Shown in pieces: positions 43,204 through 51,649 of a stretch of 64,000 nucleotides of DNA; the stretch's first letter is position 1, and each line of letters opens with the position of its first letter. Source of the stretch: Deltaproteobacteria bacterium (GTDB lineage Bacteria; Desulfobacterota; Syntrophobacteria; Syntrophobacterales; Syntrophobacteraceae); NCBI GenBank assembly GCA_021777755.1, contig JAJYDE010000017.1, forward strand, positions 1 through 64,000. Direction: 5' to 3'. The position numbers and the translations under genes are program-made. The notes beneath the pieces are model-generated. The model saw nothing but the letters and a program-made list of their open reading frames with translations. It was not told the DNA's origin and did no database searches.

Positions 43204-43276
43204 AGGAAGGAGGGGAAGCATATTGGCCCCTGTTTCCATGGCAATTTTCATCCCTCAAACCAAATGGTACGCACCT

Positions 43277-43292
43277 GGGCACAACTCTTGCT
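43277..43292 (+). promoter_or_regulatory. Sigma-54 promoter of the first pilin
   Basis: GGGCACAACTCTTGCT fits TGGCACGNNNNTTGCW with two mismatches, GG and GC 10 bases apart. Predicted start near 43303, giving a leader of about 118 bases. Confidence 0.75.
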
Positions 43293-43420
43293 CAAGACGT
43301 TTTCGCAATAATTCGGAATTGTTTCGGACCGGGGTTGAGTGTCGTTTTCGGGTTTCAATGTGAAGCGACACCTTTGCATATTCCATATGGGGGCGCCACA
43401 ATCGGACAGGGGAGAACGCC

Positions 43421-43867
43421 ATGTTTGCAAAACTCAGGGAAAATGAAGCTTTTACCCTCGTTGAATTGATGGTCGTTGTGGCCATCATCGGAATCCTTGC
43501 CGCCGTGGCAATCCCTTACTACCAAAGGTACATACAGAAATCCCGCCTGGTGAGCCTTGTTTTCCCCGGAGTCCATACCATCGAATGCGATCTGGCGACT
43601 TACTACGCCATGCAGTTGAATTTTCCTTCAGCTTCCTCTTTCTATTCATACACCGCCGACGCGGATACCCAATATTTCACCCCGACCCTTTCAGTTTCAG
43701 GGGCCACGGTCAACTTCACAATCAATGCTTCGGGAGCGACCAGCCCGCTTCATGACTTGGACGGCCAGGTGCTGAGCGCCCACCCGATCACCAGCAACGG
43801 CAAGATTCAAGGCTGGGCTCTGAGCGGAACCCTTGCGCAAAGCCTCGGCCTGCAAGGCGAAAGGTAG
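43421..43867 (+). CDS. Type IV pilin, first copy, with Ala at the cleavage site
   Basis: 148 residues, GGGGAG before the ATG. Short leader [10 protein letters not shown] then the pilin N-terminal helix '[33 protein letters not shown]', including the conserved Glu at mature position 5. The residue before the cut is Ala, where prepilin peptidase normally needs Gly. No Cys pair near the C-terminus. The mature body is Ser/Thr-rich. It has its own sigma-54 promoter and is followed 391 bp later by a closely related pilin gene. Confidence 0.9.
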   Translation: MFAKLRENEAFTLVELMVVVAIIGILAAVAIPYYQRYIQKSRLVSLVFPGVHTIECDLATYYAMQLNFPSASSFYSYTADADTQYFTPTLSVSGATVNFTINASGATSPLHDLDGQVLSAHPITSNGKIQGWALSGTLAQSLGLQGER

Positions 43868-43961
43868 AGCGGACGAAATGGCTTATGCAGCTGTTACAAA
43901 TAGCGTCATCACTATGTTGTTGCTTAATTGCACATTCATCGCTATATTAGGGCCGCTTTCC

Positions 43962-43976
43962 GTCATTACCAATGAC
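43962..43976. promoter_or_regulatory. Palindrome GTCATT-ACC-AATGAC
   Basis: Perfect 6-bp arms at 43962-43967 / 43971-43976, overlapping the TGACA-N5-TGTCA repeat by a few bases. May extend or overlap the activator site of the second pilin promoter. Confidence 0.35.
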
Positions 43977-43987
43977 AGATTTTGTCA
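43973..43987. promoter_or_regulatory. TGACA-N5-TGTCA inverted repeat, candidate enhancer site, second pilin
   Basis: TGACA-GATTT-TGTCA, centred about 151 bp upstream of the predicted sigma-54 start of the second pilin. Arms identical to the copy at 43141. Confidence 0.6.
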
Positions 43988-43992
43988 CTTTT

Positions 43993-44015
43993 GGCCGCCA
44001 TCAGGTTGGGCGGCC
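43993..44015. repeat. Stem-loop downstream of the first pilin
   Basis: GGCCGCC (43993-43999) / GGCGGCC (44009-44015), 9-base loop, followed by TTGTC. Could end or protect the first pilin transcript. T-run weak. Confidence 0.35.
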
Positions 44016-44104
44016 TTGTCGGTCTCCTTCCGCCGCTTCTCTCAATCCTTGCTCTGGGCGGTTCGGGCTCGCCTGGAAGCAATTGGTGTTAGCGCTCTTA
44101 TTCC

Positions 44105-44120
44105 AGGCATCAATTTTGCT
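44105..44120 (+). promoter_or_regulatory. Sigma-54 promoter of the second pilin
   Basis: AGGCATCAATTTTGCT: GG-N10-GC spacing exact, with CA and TTGCT also matching the consensus. Predicted start near 44131, leader about 128 bases. Confidence 0.7.
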
Positions 44121-44258
44121 CTTTTAAATCGCCGCAGGGCGAAAGAAAAAAGTTTAATGAGGCGGGAAAAATGTGACGATAGCTCAAGCATGGCATGCAC
44201 GAAAATCCCCGTCGCGAAATATGGCGAGTGTGAACCAACAACCAAAAAGGAGAAGCAA

Positions 44259-44723
44259 ATGTTTATCAAGATGAAGGAAAGCAAAGGTTTCACCCTTGTG
44301 GAATTGATGATCGTCGTCGCGATCATCGGAATCCTGGCCGCTGTCGCGGTGCCCTTTTATCAAAGATACATCCAGAAGGCGAGGCTGGTCAGCAAGGTTT
44401 TCCCCGGAATGCATGCCATTGAAACCAATCTGGCGACCTACTACAGCTTTAAATCGGCGTTTCCTGCCGCTGGTCAAACCGCTTCATTTGAAGATGCGGA
44501 CACAAAATGTTTCACCCCCTCTTGGGGTACCTCAGTCTTGACTATTACGATCAGCGGCACGAGCGCCATCTCGGGGGCTGGTACGTGTCCTATGCTCCAG
44601 GCGCTCTCCGGTCAGACTATTTCTGCTACGCCTATGCTTTCCGCGGATAACGATAAGATCTCCGGATGGATGATTGGCAGCGGCCCCCTTGCCATTCAAC
44701 TTGGCTTGGCTGGCGAACACTAA
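44259..44723 (+). CDS. Type IV pilin, second copy
   Basis: 154 residues, AAAAAGGAG before the ATG. Leader MFIKMKESKG, then mature '[33 protein letters not shown]' with the normal Gly at -1 and Glu at +5. About the first 60 mature residues are nearly the same as in the first pilin ('SKVFPGMHAIETNLATYYS'), and the C-terminal halves diverge in sequence, pointing to tandem duplication. Two Cys (in 'TKCFTPS' and 'AGTCPML') might form a disulfide. Probably the main pilin. Confidence 0.93.
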   Translation: MFIKMKESKGFTLVELMIVVAIIGILAAVAVPFYQRYIQKARLVSKVFPGMHAIETNLATYYSFKSAFPAAGQTASFEDADTKCFTPSWGTSVLTITISGTSAISGAGTCPMLQALSGQTISATPMLSADNDKISGWMIGSGPLAIQLGLAGEH

Positions 44724-44750
44724 TCTTCCATGGAATATGATCGCTGCTGA

Positions 44751-44775
44751 GAATGCCGGCCGAAGGCCGGCATTC
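44751..44775. repeat. Perfect 11-bp stem-loop before the GT-C gene
   Basis: GAATGCCGGCC (44751-44761) / GGCCGGCATTC (44765-44775), 3-base loop. It begins 28 bp after the second pilin stop and ends 28 bp before the next ATG. No clear T-run; it may trim readthrough from a highly expressed pilin gene, or stabilise the pilin mRNA 3' end. Confidence 0.65.
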
Positions 44776-44803
44776 TTGATTCATGCAACACTTGGGAATT
44801 GTT

Positions 44804-47479
44804 ATGAACTCCACAGGTTCAGGAGCGCCAAGACGATGGATTGGAGCGCTTCCCGCCATCCTAGGCGTTTTCATAGCACTGGTGATTTTTTCCTCCTACT
44901 CGAACACTTTCAGCTCGCCTCCCTACCTGGATGATTTTCACTCATTCATAAACGTAAGAGCCTTTTATCCCCATTCGATTTCGTTTTCCGAAATTACGGC
45001 CCTCTCACGTACCCAGTTCGGGTGGGCGAGATTTCTTCCCGATTTGACATTTGCGTTGAACAACTATCTCGGCGGGAGCCTGCTGGTTTATTTCCACGCG
45101 GTTAACATCCTCATTCATATGTTGGCATTTTTCGCCTTTTTATGGTTTGCAAGGCTGACCCTTGCGGCCGGGGAATTCCAGAGCGCCCTTCCCGTTTCAA
45201 ACAATCAAGACTCTCCCGCTGACCGGTCAGAGTCAACCAAAGCCGGCGAGACCCCGGGGCTCTTGTGGCATTCGGACGATGACGGGGCAGGGAATAATAT
45301 ATTTTTCGGCCTTTTGTCTGTTTGCATTGCCGCCATATGGGCGGTAAGCCCCGTACAGACCAGCGCGGTGACCTACCTTGTCCAGCGAATGGCTTCAATG
45401 CAGGCGCTTTTCTTCACGCTTAGCGCGGCGTGCTTTATCAAGGCGCGCTTTCTTTCCCGGCCGCGGCTCGAAGCTGCTTCTGAAAGGACCATTTCTGTAG
45501 CAAAACGGAGGAAGGCCACCGTTTTTTACTTTCTATGCGTCCTTAGCGGGCTTTGCGCAGCCCTTTCGAAAGAAAATTCCGCTATGCTGCCGGTTGTGCT
45601 CGCCGTCATCGACATCTGGTTTTTCGACTCGGCTTGGGTCAAAAAGGCTGTGGGGCTGTTCCACAAAACCGGCTGGAAGCTCCGCGTGTTTGCTTCTGTC
45701 GCCTTGGTTTCATTATTTTACTATTTTTTTTACCAAAAGCTCTTCACCATATTCAGCCAATACGATACACGGAATTTCACGATGGGTGAGCGTTTGCTCA
45801 CCGAAGCGAGAGTGGTTGTATGGTATATGTCGTTGCTTCTCTGGCCTGCGCCCTCCAGGCTATCGATGCAGCACGACCCTCGAATCTCCACCTCGTTTTT
45901 TCACCCGCTCACCACCTTTCCGGCTATCCTTTTTATCTGCGTCCTTTTTCTTCTGGCGGTAAGGTTCCGAAAAAGTTTTGCGGTCATAACTTTCGGCATC
46001 ATATGGTTCTTTTTGAACCTTATTATAGAATCGACGGTCATTCCCCTTGAACTGGTCTTCGAGCATAGGCTTTATCTGCCCTCGATGGGCTTTTACCTTG
46101 CTGTTGTCACACTTTTCGCGTTTCTTTTGCGCAAGGCCGCCAGGCGCATGCCAGGGGCGGAATTTGCAAAGGCGCTCTTTTCCCTGCTCCTCGTCTGCGT
46201 ATCCCTTTTTGCAATCATGACCTTCCTGCGTAATAACGTCTGGAAGGATACGATAAGCATCCACCTGGATACGGTGGAAAAGGCCCCCGACAATGCAAGG
46301 GCCAACGCCGATTATGCTAGTAACCTGTTCGTGCTGGGCCAGCATGAGGAGGGGTTGAAATATGCCAATAGAGCCCTTGAACTCGCGAAAACGGGAGTCG
46401 AGTACGATGGTCTGGCTCAAAACGTCGTTATCTTGGCGCTCAAACAGGAGGGGAAAAGAGCCGCAGCTGTTGAAAGAGCCACAAAATTTTTACAGGCCGA
46501 TGTGGCAAAAAGTGTAAATATGGACTTCCTTCCCTGTCTTTGCGGAAATGTGGCCAGGATCTGCCTTTCCGAAAGCAAGCCTAAAGAGGCTTACAAATGG
46601 GCGCTGACCAGTCTGATGTTCACTCAGGCGAGCGCGCCCGGCTCGTTTTACAAAGTACACTTTGCCGAATGGGTCCTGGTTAGGCTTTTTTCACGCTATA
46701 ACCTCGTTGAAATCGATCCGACACTCGCAGCCTCCTTGGCGCCTTATTTGCCTGCAAGGTATTTGACAGCAGGGGAGAAAGGGACCACTTGCAGCCTGCC
46801 TGAGGCCAAAAATGAAGTGCTTGGACTGAAGGCCCCGGGGGTCTGCTCCGTTTCTGCCAGGCCGCCTGCCTCCGTTAACCCCGGAGTCCTTGCCGCAATC
46901 GTCTTGGACGCTCACGGTGAGGAAGGTTATGCGCGCATGATCTTGCAGCGCGAGTTCCAAAAGAATCCCGCGGACCCGCTGATAAAAGCCGAACTTGCCA
47001 AGCTTGCCGAAGAAGACGCTAAAAACCTGGTCCAGCGAAAATGCTGGAACGTTTTTGACAATTATGAGTGGCATCCTTTTTCCTGGTTTAATTTCAACAT
47101 GGCGGTGGCATATTTGGTGCAAACTCATCAGCCGAAGTTTTTCCTGCGTATCGGTGAAAACCGGCTGGATGCTGCCCTGAGGATGGCTCCGGAAAACCCT
47201 GATGCTCGACTGCTCAAGGCCTGGTATCTGTTTGGCCAAAACAAAGCCGCCAAGGCCGCCATGGAGGTTCAAAAGCTCCTTGCCGCCAATCCGCAAAATT
47301 CGAAGTTGTGGTTGGCGTCGGGCTTCTTTTTGGCTCAAGCGGGAGACAAGAACGGGGCCGAGGCGGCATTGAAAAAGGTCGTCGAACTCTACCCCGGCTA
47401 TCCGCACCGCTATTTTGTGCAAGATTTCCGAAGTCGTCTGCGAACGGGAAAGAGCATCCTGGCCGCTGCGGTTCAGTAA
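44804..47479 (+). CDS. Large GT-C-type membrane glycosyltransferase with C-terminal TPR repeats
   Basis: 891 residues from ATG 44804 (TTGGGA upstream). About ten transmembrane helices in the first 480 residues, the first periplasmic loop carrying an acidic motif 'PYLDDFHSF' as in PMT/Tmtc-type GT-C transferases, then a soluble region from about 500 with TPR-like pairs ('ARANADYASNLFVLGQHEEGLKYANRALELAK', 'NSKLWLASGFFLAQAGDKNGAEAALKKVVELYPGYPH'). Its place between pilin and pilP genes suggests it glycosylates pilin or another pilus protein at the periplasmic face; that is inference, as no activity is known. Confidence 0.72.
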   Translation: MNSTGSGAPRRWIGALPAILGVFIALVIFSSYSNTFSSPPYLDDFHSFINVRAFYPHSISFSEITALSRTQFGWARFLPDLTFALNNYLGGSLLVYFHAVNILIHMLAFFAFLWFARLTLAAGEFQSALPVSNNQDSPADRSESTKAGETPGLLWHSDDDGAGNNIFFGLLSVCIAAIWAVSPVQTSAVTYLVQRMASMQALFFTLSAACFIKARFLSRPRLEAASERTISVAKRRKATVFYFLCVLSGLCAALSKENSAMLPVVLAVIDIWFFDSAWVKKAVGLFHKTGWKLRVFASVALVSLFYYFFYQKLFTIFSQYDTRNFTMGERLLTEARVVVWYMSLLLWPAPSRLSMQHDPRISTSFFHPLTTFPAILFICVLFLLAVRFRKSFAVITFGIIWFFLNLIIESTVIPLELVFEHRLYLPSMGFYLAVVTLFAFLLRKAARRMPGAEFAKALFSLLLVCVSLFAIMTFLRNNVWKDTISIHLDTVEKAPDNARANADYASNLFVLGQHEEGLKYANRALELAKTGVEYDGLAQNVVILALKQEGKRAAAVERATKFLQADVAKSVNMDFLPCLCGNVARICLSESKPKEAYKWALTSLMFTQASAPGSFYKVHFAEWVLVRLFSRYNLVEIDPTLAASLAPYLPARYLTAGEKGTTCSLPEAKNEVLGLKAPGVCSVSARPPASVNPGVLAAIVLDAHGEEGYARMILQREFQKNPADPLIKAELAKLAEEDAKNLVQRKCWNVFDNYEWHPFSWFNFNMAVAYLVQTHQPKFFLRIGENRLDAALRMAPENPDARLLKAWYLFGQNKAAKAAMEVQKLLAANPQNSKLWLASGFFLAQAGDKNGAEAALKKVVELYPGYPHRYFVQDFRSRLRTGKSILAAAVQ

Positions 47480-47546
47480 ATTATTTTGCCATTTGTCACG
47501 ATATTGACGTATATTGATCCCAAAAAAGAATCATGAGGGGGAACAT

Positions 47547-48335
47547 ATGAAAAAAGCTTTGGCGATTGTGAGCCTCCGTCGGTTTCTCCTGGTTTCCGTC
47601 GCGCTGTTTGCAACAGCGGCTTTTCTGGTTTCCGTTGCAGCCGCCGATGAGCCCTCGGCTCAAAAATCCGGACAAACCGTGGTAAAACCTCTTCCGGCTG
47701 CTCCCGCGCCCCACGCTGTCGCCCCCGCGGCGAAAGTTCAGCCCAAGGCCAATGTTGCTGCAAAACCGGGGCAAGTCGGCCCTACGCCGTCCGTGGCGCC
47801 TTCCGGCAGCCCCAAAGCCGCGGCCCAGCCTCTTATACCTCAAGCCGCCCTGCCATTCTGGTTGCAAAAAAGTGCCGAGTCAACCGAGGTGCCTTTGACG
47901 GAAAAAGACAGGGACCGATCGGCCATAGTAAAGAAGATAGGCGCTCTCATCGATTCTCCCAAATTTACTTTCCTTCCGGACAAGGGCCTTGATCCCTTCG
48001 TGCCCTTCGTTACTCCTCAAGCACCTGCGAACGCTCCCGGAATTGCCGGTCCACTCACGCCGTTGCAGAGAATGACACTGGCGGAAATGGAAAGAGGGCT
48101 CAAGGCAATCGTATGGGGTGACATGGGCAGGATGGCGGTTATCGAAGATTCAACCGGCAAGGGCTTTATTGTCGGAGTCGGGACGCCGGCGGGCCCCAAC
48201 GCCGGGGTCATTACCCAAATCCAGCAGGATCGCTTGGTGATTCGGCAACAGGTGTGGAACTCCAAGACAAGAAAAAGGGCGGCGGAGAATTTCTCGATCA
48301 AATTGATCAAAGCCAAAAACAACGGTCAACTCTAG
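47547..48335 (+). CDS. pilP: Type IV pilus assembly protein PilP (PilP-like)
   Basis: 262 residues from ATG 47547 (GAGGGGG upstream). Hydrophobic signal-type N-terminus (FLLVSVALFATAAFLVSVAAA), long Ala/Pro-rich linker, and a C-terminal beta domain 'GLDPFVPFV...LTLAEM-type, 'GLKAIVWGDMGRMAVIEDSTGKGFIVGVGTP', the PilP HR-like fold that docks to the PilQ secretin. Normally encoded with pilM, pilN, pilO and pilQ; here it stands without them. Convergent with lspA. Confidence 0.78.
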   Translation: MKKALAIVSLRRFLLVSVALFATAAFLVSVAAADEPSAQKSGQTVVKPLPAAPAPHAVAPAAKVQPKANVAAKPGQVGPTPSVAPSGSPKAAAQPLIPQAALPFWLQKSAESTEVPLTEKDRDRSAIVKKIGALIDSPKFTFLPDKGLDPFVPFVTPQAPANAPGIAGPLTPLQRMTLAEMERGLKAIVWGDMGRMAVIEDSTGKGFIVGVGTPAGPNAGVITQIQQDRLVIRQQVWNSKTRKRAAENFSIKLIKAKNNGQL

Positions 48336-48349
48336 CCCGGGTTGAATTT

Positions 48350-48835
48350 TTACCGGTTGCGCAAAAGGGAGATCAGCAACATCGCGGCGCCGGTGGAAAT
48401 GGCGATGTCTGCCACATTGAAAGCAGGCCAGTGAAGCCGGCCCGCATGGAAATCCAAAAAATCGGTCACTTCCCCCAGACGTATGCGGTCGATTAGGTTG
48501 CCCACCGCACCGCCCGCGACGCATATATATGCCACCTTGCTCCAATTATCCCCTTTGCGGGTCTTGCCGTAGGCATAGGCTATGGCGCCCACCACAGCGA
48601 CGCTGATCGCCGCCAGAGCGTATACCGCCCAATGGTGTGATGAGGCCGCGAAAAGGCTGAAAGCCCCTCCCGTGTTGTGGACATAGACGATGTTAAAAAA
48701 ACCGGCGATCACCGTCCTGCCGGTATTTACCGGGATGGAGCGGGAGATGAGACCCTTGGTCAACTGGTCCAAAACCACCAGAAGGCCCAGCGGGATGACA
48801 AAGAATGTTGTTTTACGGACAATCGAAGGTGCCAT
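48350..48835 (-). CDS. lspA: Lipoprotein signal peptidase LspA
   Basis: 161 residues, four transmembrane helices. Catalytic Asp pair in 'NLIDRIRLGEVTDFLDF' and 'FNVADIAISTG', with the conserved 'VHNTGGAFSLF'. Removes signal peptides of prolipoproteins in the inner membrane. Its 3' end is 14 bp from pilP (convergent), and it lies 81 bp downstream of the HesB-like gene on the same strand. Confidence 0.95.
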   Translation of the reverse strand: MAPSIVRKTTFFVIPLGLLVVLDQLTKGLISRSIPVNTGRTVIAGFFNIVYVHNTGGAFSLFAASSHHWAVYALAAISVAVVGAIAYAYGKTRKGDNWSKVAYICVAGGAVGNLIDRIRLGEVTDFLDFHAGRLHWPAFNVADIAISTGAAMLLISLLRNR

Positions 48836-48916
48836 TGGAATTTCGTCGATCGGGTCCCCCCGAAACTGCCGGGAGGACCGAATAGAAAGCGGATCTGTTA
48901 GAAACCGGATGGCCTG

Positions 48917-49240
48917 TCAGCAGCTGCACGAGGAGCCGCATCCGCCTCCACCAGCACCTGCGATCGGAATTTCAGAAGCCACCCGGAAACCCGAACCCAT
49001 GCCGTAGGAGACATAATCGACGGTTATATCCTTGGTTTTTTCGTGAAGCTCCTTGTCGACCATCATGGTAAAGCCGTTTATCTTGTATACGTCATCGGTC
49101 GCTTTTGGTTCGTCCAGAACCATTGCCAGGGATGGCCCCGCTCAGCCGCCGGTTTGGAGGAAAATCCGGATCGGGGTGATTTCCTTTTCCTTGAAATAGT
49201 CTTTCAAGACGTCCTCTGCCTTTTCCGACAAGTGAATCAT
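48917..49240 (-). CDS. HesB/IscA-like selenoprotein (in-frame UGA = selenocysteine)
   Basis: 107 residues from ATG 49240 (AGGAG upstream). After 32 codons (...PIRIFLQTGG) an in-frame TGA lies at 49144-49142, then the same frame continues AGPSLAMVLDEPKATDDVYKI... to the true stop at 48917. The TGA aligns with the conserved first Cys of the GGC motif in HesB/IscA proteins, and HesB-like selenoproteins are a known class in anaerobic bacteria. A candidate bSECIS hairpin starts 2 bases after the TGA. The C-terminus has a Cys-rich 'GGCGSSCSC'. Role: iron-sulfur related or redox. Without recoding it would be a truncated dead gene. Confidence 0.85.
49116..49139 (-). promoter_or_regulatory. Candidate bacterial SECIS hairpin
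   Basis: On the minus strand, directly after the UGA, GGGGCCAU pairs with AUGGUUCU (8 bp including G-U pairs) around loop CCCUGGCA. Position and size suit a selenocysteine insertion element. Alternative folds are possible. Confidence 0.5.
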
Positions 49241-49560
49241 TTGGATAAATCTCCTTTCGTTTTGACCGCTAACTCTGCACTCGCTATATCGATGAGCTGA
49301 CCTGATTTTCGAATAAACCAACCCCGCCACGCTTTTACAGAGCATGGAAGCAAAACTAACATAATTATTTTTGCCGGGAAAGATAGATATCGCTTCTGAG
49401 GCAAAAAACGGCCCGAAGAATCCGCGCAAGATGCCGTTGGCCCCCCCGAGTATCGGATGGACTTTCGCTTCGGGGCCGGGTTGCTTAGATTGGAAGCAGG
49501 AGTGTCAATACAGTCCCGACCCGCACGAAGGCGGGCGGACAGGTCCGAAGGAGGGCTGCA
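49241..49560. other. Divergent intergenic region
   Basis: 320 bp between the selenoprotein gene (minus) and the 49561 gene (plus). AT-rich in the middle (ACATAATTATTTTTG about 49357-49371), consistent with promoters for both genes. No clear -35/-10 pair or operator identified. Confidence 0.4.
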
Positions 49561-50139
49561 ATGACCAGGTTGGAACTTATACGGGATAACCTCATGGATG
49601 TGCTCGGGGTGGAGCAGAGCGTCCTGCAGCGCATCGATCGGCATTACAAGGATGCGAGGGTGAAGCGATTCGACCGCGCCCTCGCGATGCTCCACAAAAT
49701 CAGGGAGGTTCTTTCCTTGCGTGTGGGCGAACTGGAGCGGCATCTTTCAACCGTTGACGGCGGCTTTGAAACCAGGTTGAAAAAAACCGCGACATCCCTT
49801 GCGGGCTCGGTCGCATACATCTACGGGAGGTTGCGAACAAACGAACCGGTCTCCAGGAACCTTCGAGACGATTACACGTTACTCAACCACGCGGTCATAA
49901 GCTGCGGTATGCTGCATACGGCCATGCTCGCCATAAACGAAAACGACATCGCCGACATGGCCAGGGTTCACATGAGCGACTTCGCGCAACTCGTTGTCGA
50001 GCTGAGCGAGGTGATTCCCTTCGTGCTTGCCGGCGAACTTGCCGAAGAGGCCGGCATCGAGGATGAGCAGTCGGTTGCCCGGCAGGCGGTCGTACAATAT
50101 AAAGAGGCGTGGGCGAGCAGGGCGAGCCAGGATCATTGA
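49561..50139 (+). CDS. Helical protein of unknown function
   Basis: 192 residues, strong GGAGG before the ATG. Wholly helical and hydrophilic, with no signal peptide or membrane helix. 'QSVLQRIDRHYKDARVKRFDRALAMLHKIREVLSLRVGELERHL' and 'AVISCGMLHTAMLAINENDIADMARVHMSDFAQLVVELSEVIPFVLAGELAEEAG' suggest a four-helix bundle of ferritin-like size, but the metal-binding ExxH motifs are not evident. Family not recognised. Convergent with rng. Confidence 0.7.
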   Translation: MTRLELIRDNLMDVLGVEQSVLQRIDRHYKDARVKRFDRALAMLHKIREVLSLRVGELERHLSTVDGGFETRLKKTATSLAGSVAYIYGRLRTNEPVSRNLRDDYTLLNHAVISCGMLHTAMLAINENDIADMARVHMSDFAQLVVELSEVIPFVLAGELAEEAGIEDEQSVARQAVVQYKEAWASRASQDH

Positions 50140-50167
50140 TCCGGGCGCCCTGCTCGCGGCTCCGCCC

Positions 50168-51649
50168 TCAACTCTGCAGTTCGTGGGGCGTCGTTTCCAT
50201 GTATCCTTCATGAGACAGGGCCGTTAAAGACGACTCAATAATAATGGAGGCCTTGTAGGTATTTTCCAGGTTGGCAATTTCGGCCCTTTTGCGGTTCAAA
50301 AGATAGTCGGCGGCCGCGGCCGGCAGAACGGCTCTTAGAACAGCGGGCTTTTTATGCACCAGGGTGGTCCAGATCTTGCGGAAATAGTCGAGGGCGGTTG
50401 CCTCCGTCGAGCGCACCAGTCCGCTTGCCTGGCAAACGGGACATTCCTTGTAGGAGCCGCGCAAAATGTTGAGGCCAAGATGCTGGCGGGAAAGTTCGAG
50501 CAGACCGAACTTCGAGATGCGCCCGACGGTGATCTTCGCCTTGTCCTTCTTGATCTCCTCTTTGAGACGCCGCTCGACCTCGCGCGCATGCCTCTGTTCG
50601 CGCATGTCGATGAAATCGATTACCACAAGGCCGCCCAGGTCGCGTAGCCTCAATTGTTTGGGGATTTCCACCGAGGCTTCAAGATTCACCTTGAGGGCCA
50701 TTTCTTCGACCGCCCCTTCGGCGCTCGTGCGCCCCGAGTTGACATCAATGGACACCAGGGCTTCGGTCGGATCGAAAAGCAGGTAGCCCCCGGACTTCAG
50801 CGGCACTTTGCGTCGAAAGATCTGGGCGACCTGCTCTTCGAGGTTGAATTTGGAAAAAATCGGTCCTTCATCTTTATTGAGCCTGACCGTCTTCTGGTTT
50901 CTCGGACTGATTATGCCCAGGAAATCCTTGACCCGTCGATAGACATCCTTGTCATCGACAAGGATGCTCTTGATTCCGGCGGGGAAATAATCACGAATGA
51001 TCCTGATGGCCAGGTCCTGCTCTTTGTAGATAAGCGCGGGGGCCGGCGTTTCCTGGACCCGTTTCTTTATCTCCCCCCATATTTTCACCAGGTGGTCCAG
51101 GTCCTTGTTGATTTCGCGCTTAGTGCGGTCTTCGGCCGCGGTCCTGAGAATCACGCCAAAATCATCGGGGACCTTGAGGCTTCTTGCCAGTTCCTTCAGC
51201 CGATCGCGTTTGTCTCCGTTTTCGATCTTTCGGGAAACTCCGCGCTGGTCCTGGCCGGGCATAAGCACGATGTCGCGGCCGGCAAGAGAGACATAGGTGG
51301 TAAGAAGGGCGCCCTTGGCGCCAAGTTCCTCTTTTACCACCTGCACCAGTACTTCCTGGCCCGGATGAATGACGTCCTGGATTCGGGCACTATCCGAGGT
51401 GTCGGAGTCGTAGTAATCGGGATGGATTTCCGATGAAGGCAAAAACCCGTTGCGCTCGACCCCGTAATTGACGAAGGCGGCCTGCAGACTGGACTGGATA
51501 TGGGTAATCGTGCCCTTGTAGATGTTGCCCGCAATCTTGCCGCGCGTGGCGGTTTCAATGAAAAAGTGTTCGAGATTATGACCCTCGACTACCGCGATCC
51601 GGAATTCCTCGGGATGGATCGCGTTTATTATCATGGTTTGATATGACAT
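50168..51649 (-). CDS. rng: Ribonuclease G/E
   Basis: 493 residues. N-terminal S1 domain ('RGKIAGNIYKGTITHIQSSLQAAFVNYGVERNGFLPSSEI'), then the RNase E/G catalytic domain with DNase I-like Asp residues in 'LVSIDVNSG' and 'LGGLVVIDFIDM', and the Zn-link 'CPVCQASGL'. No long RNase E-type degradosome tail, so RNase G-like. Cleaves single-stranded RNA 5' ends, including 16S rRNA precursor. Start overlaps the end of the upstream activase-family gene by 19 bp. Confidence 0.93.
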   Translation of the reverse strand: MSYQTMIINAIHPEEFRIAVVEGHNLEHFFIETATRGKIAGNIYKGTITHIQSSLQAAFVNYGVERNGFLPSSEIHPDYYDSDTSDSARIQDVIHPGQEVLVQVVKEELGAKGALLTTYVSLAGRDIVLMPGQDQRGVSRKIENGDKRDRLKELARSLKVPDDFGVILRTAAEDRTKREINKDLDHLVKIWGEIKKRVQETPAPALIYKEQDLAIRIIRDYFPAGIKSILVDDKDVYRRVKDFLGIISPRNQKTVRLNKDEGPIFSKFNLEEQVAQIFRRKVPLKSGGYLLFDPTEALVSIDVNSGRTSAEGAVEEMALKVNLEASVEIPKQLRLRDLGGLVVIDFIDMREQRHAREVERRLKEEIKKDKAKITVGRISKFGLLELSRQHLGLNILRGSYKECPVCQASGLVRSTEATALDYFRKIWTTLVHKKPAVLRAVLPAAAADYLLNRKRAEIANLENTYKASIIIESSLTALSHEGYMETTPHELQS

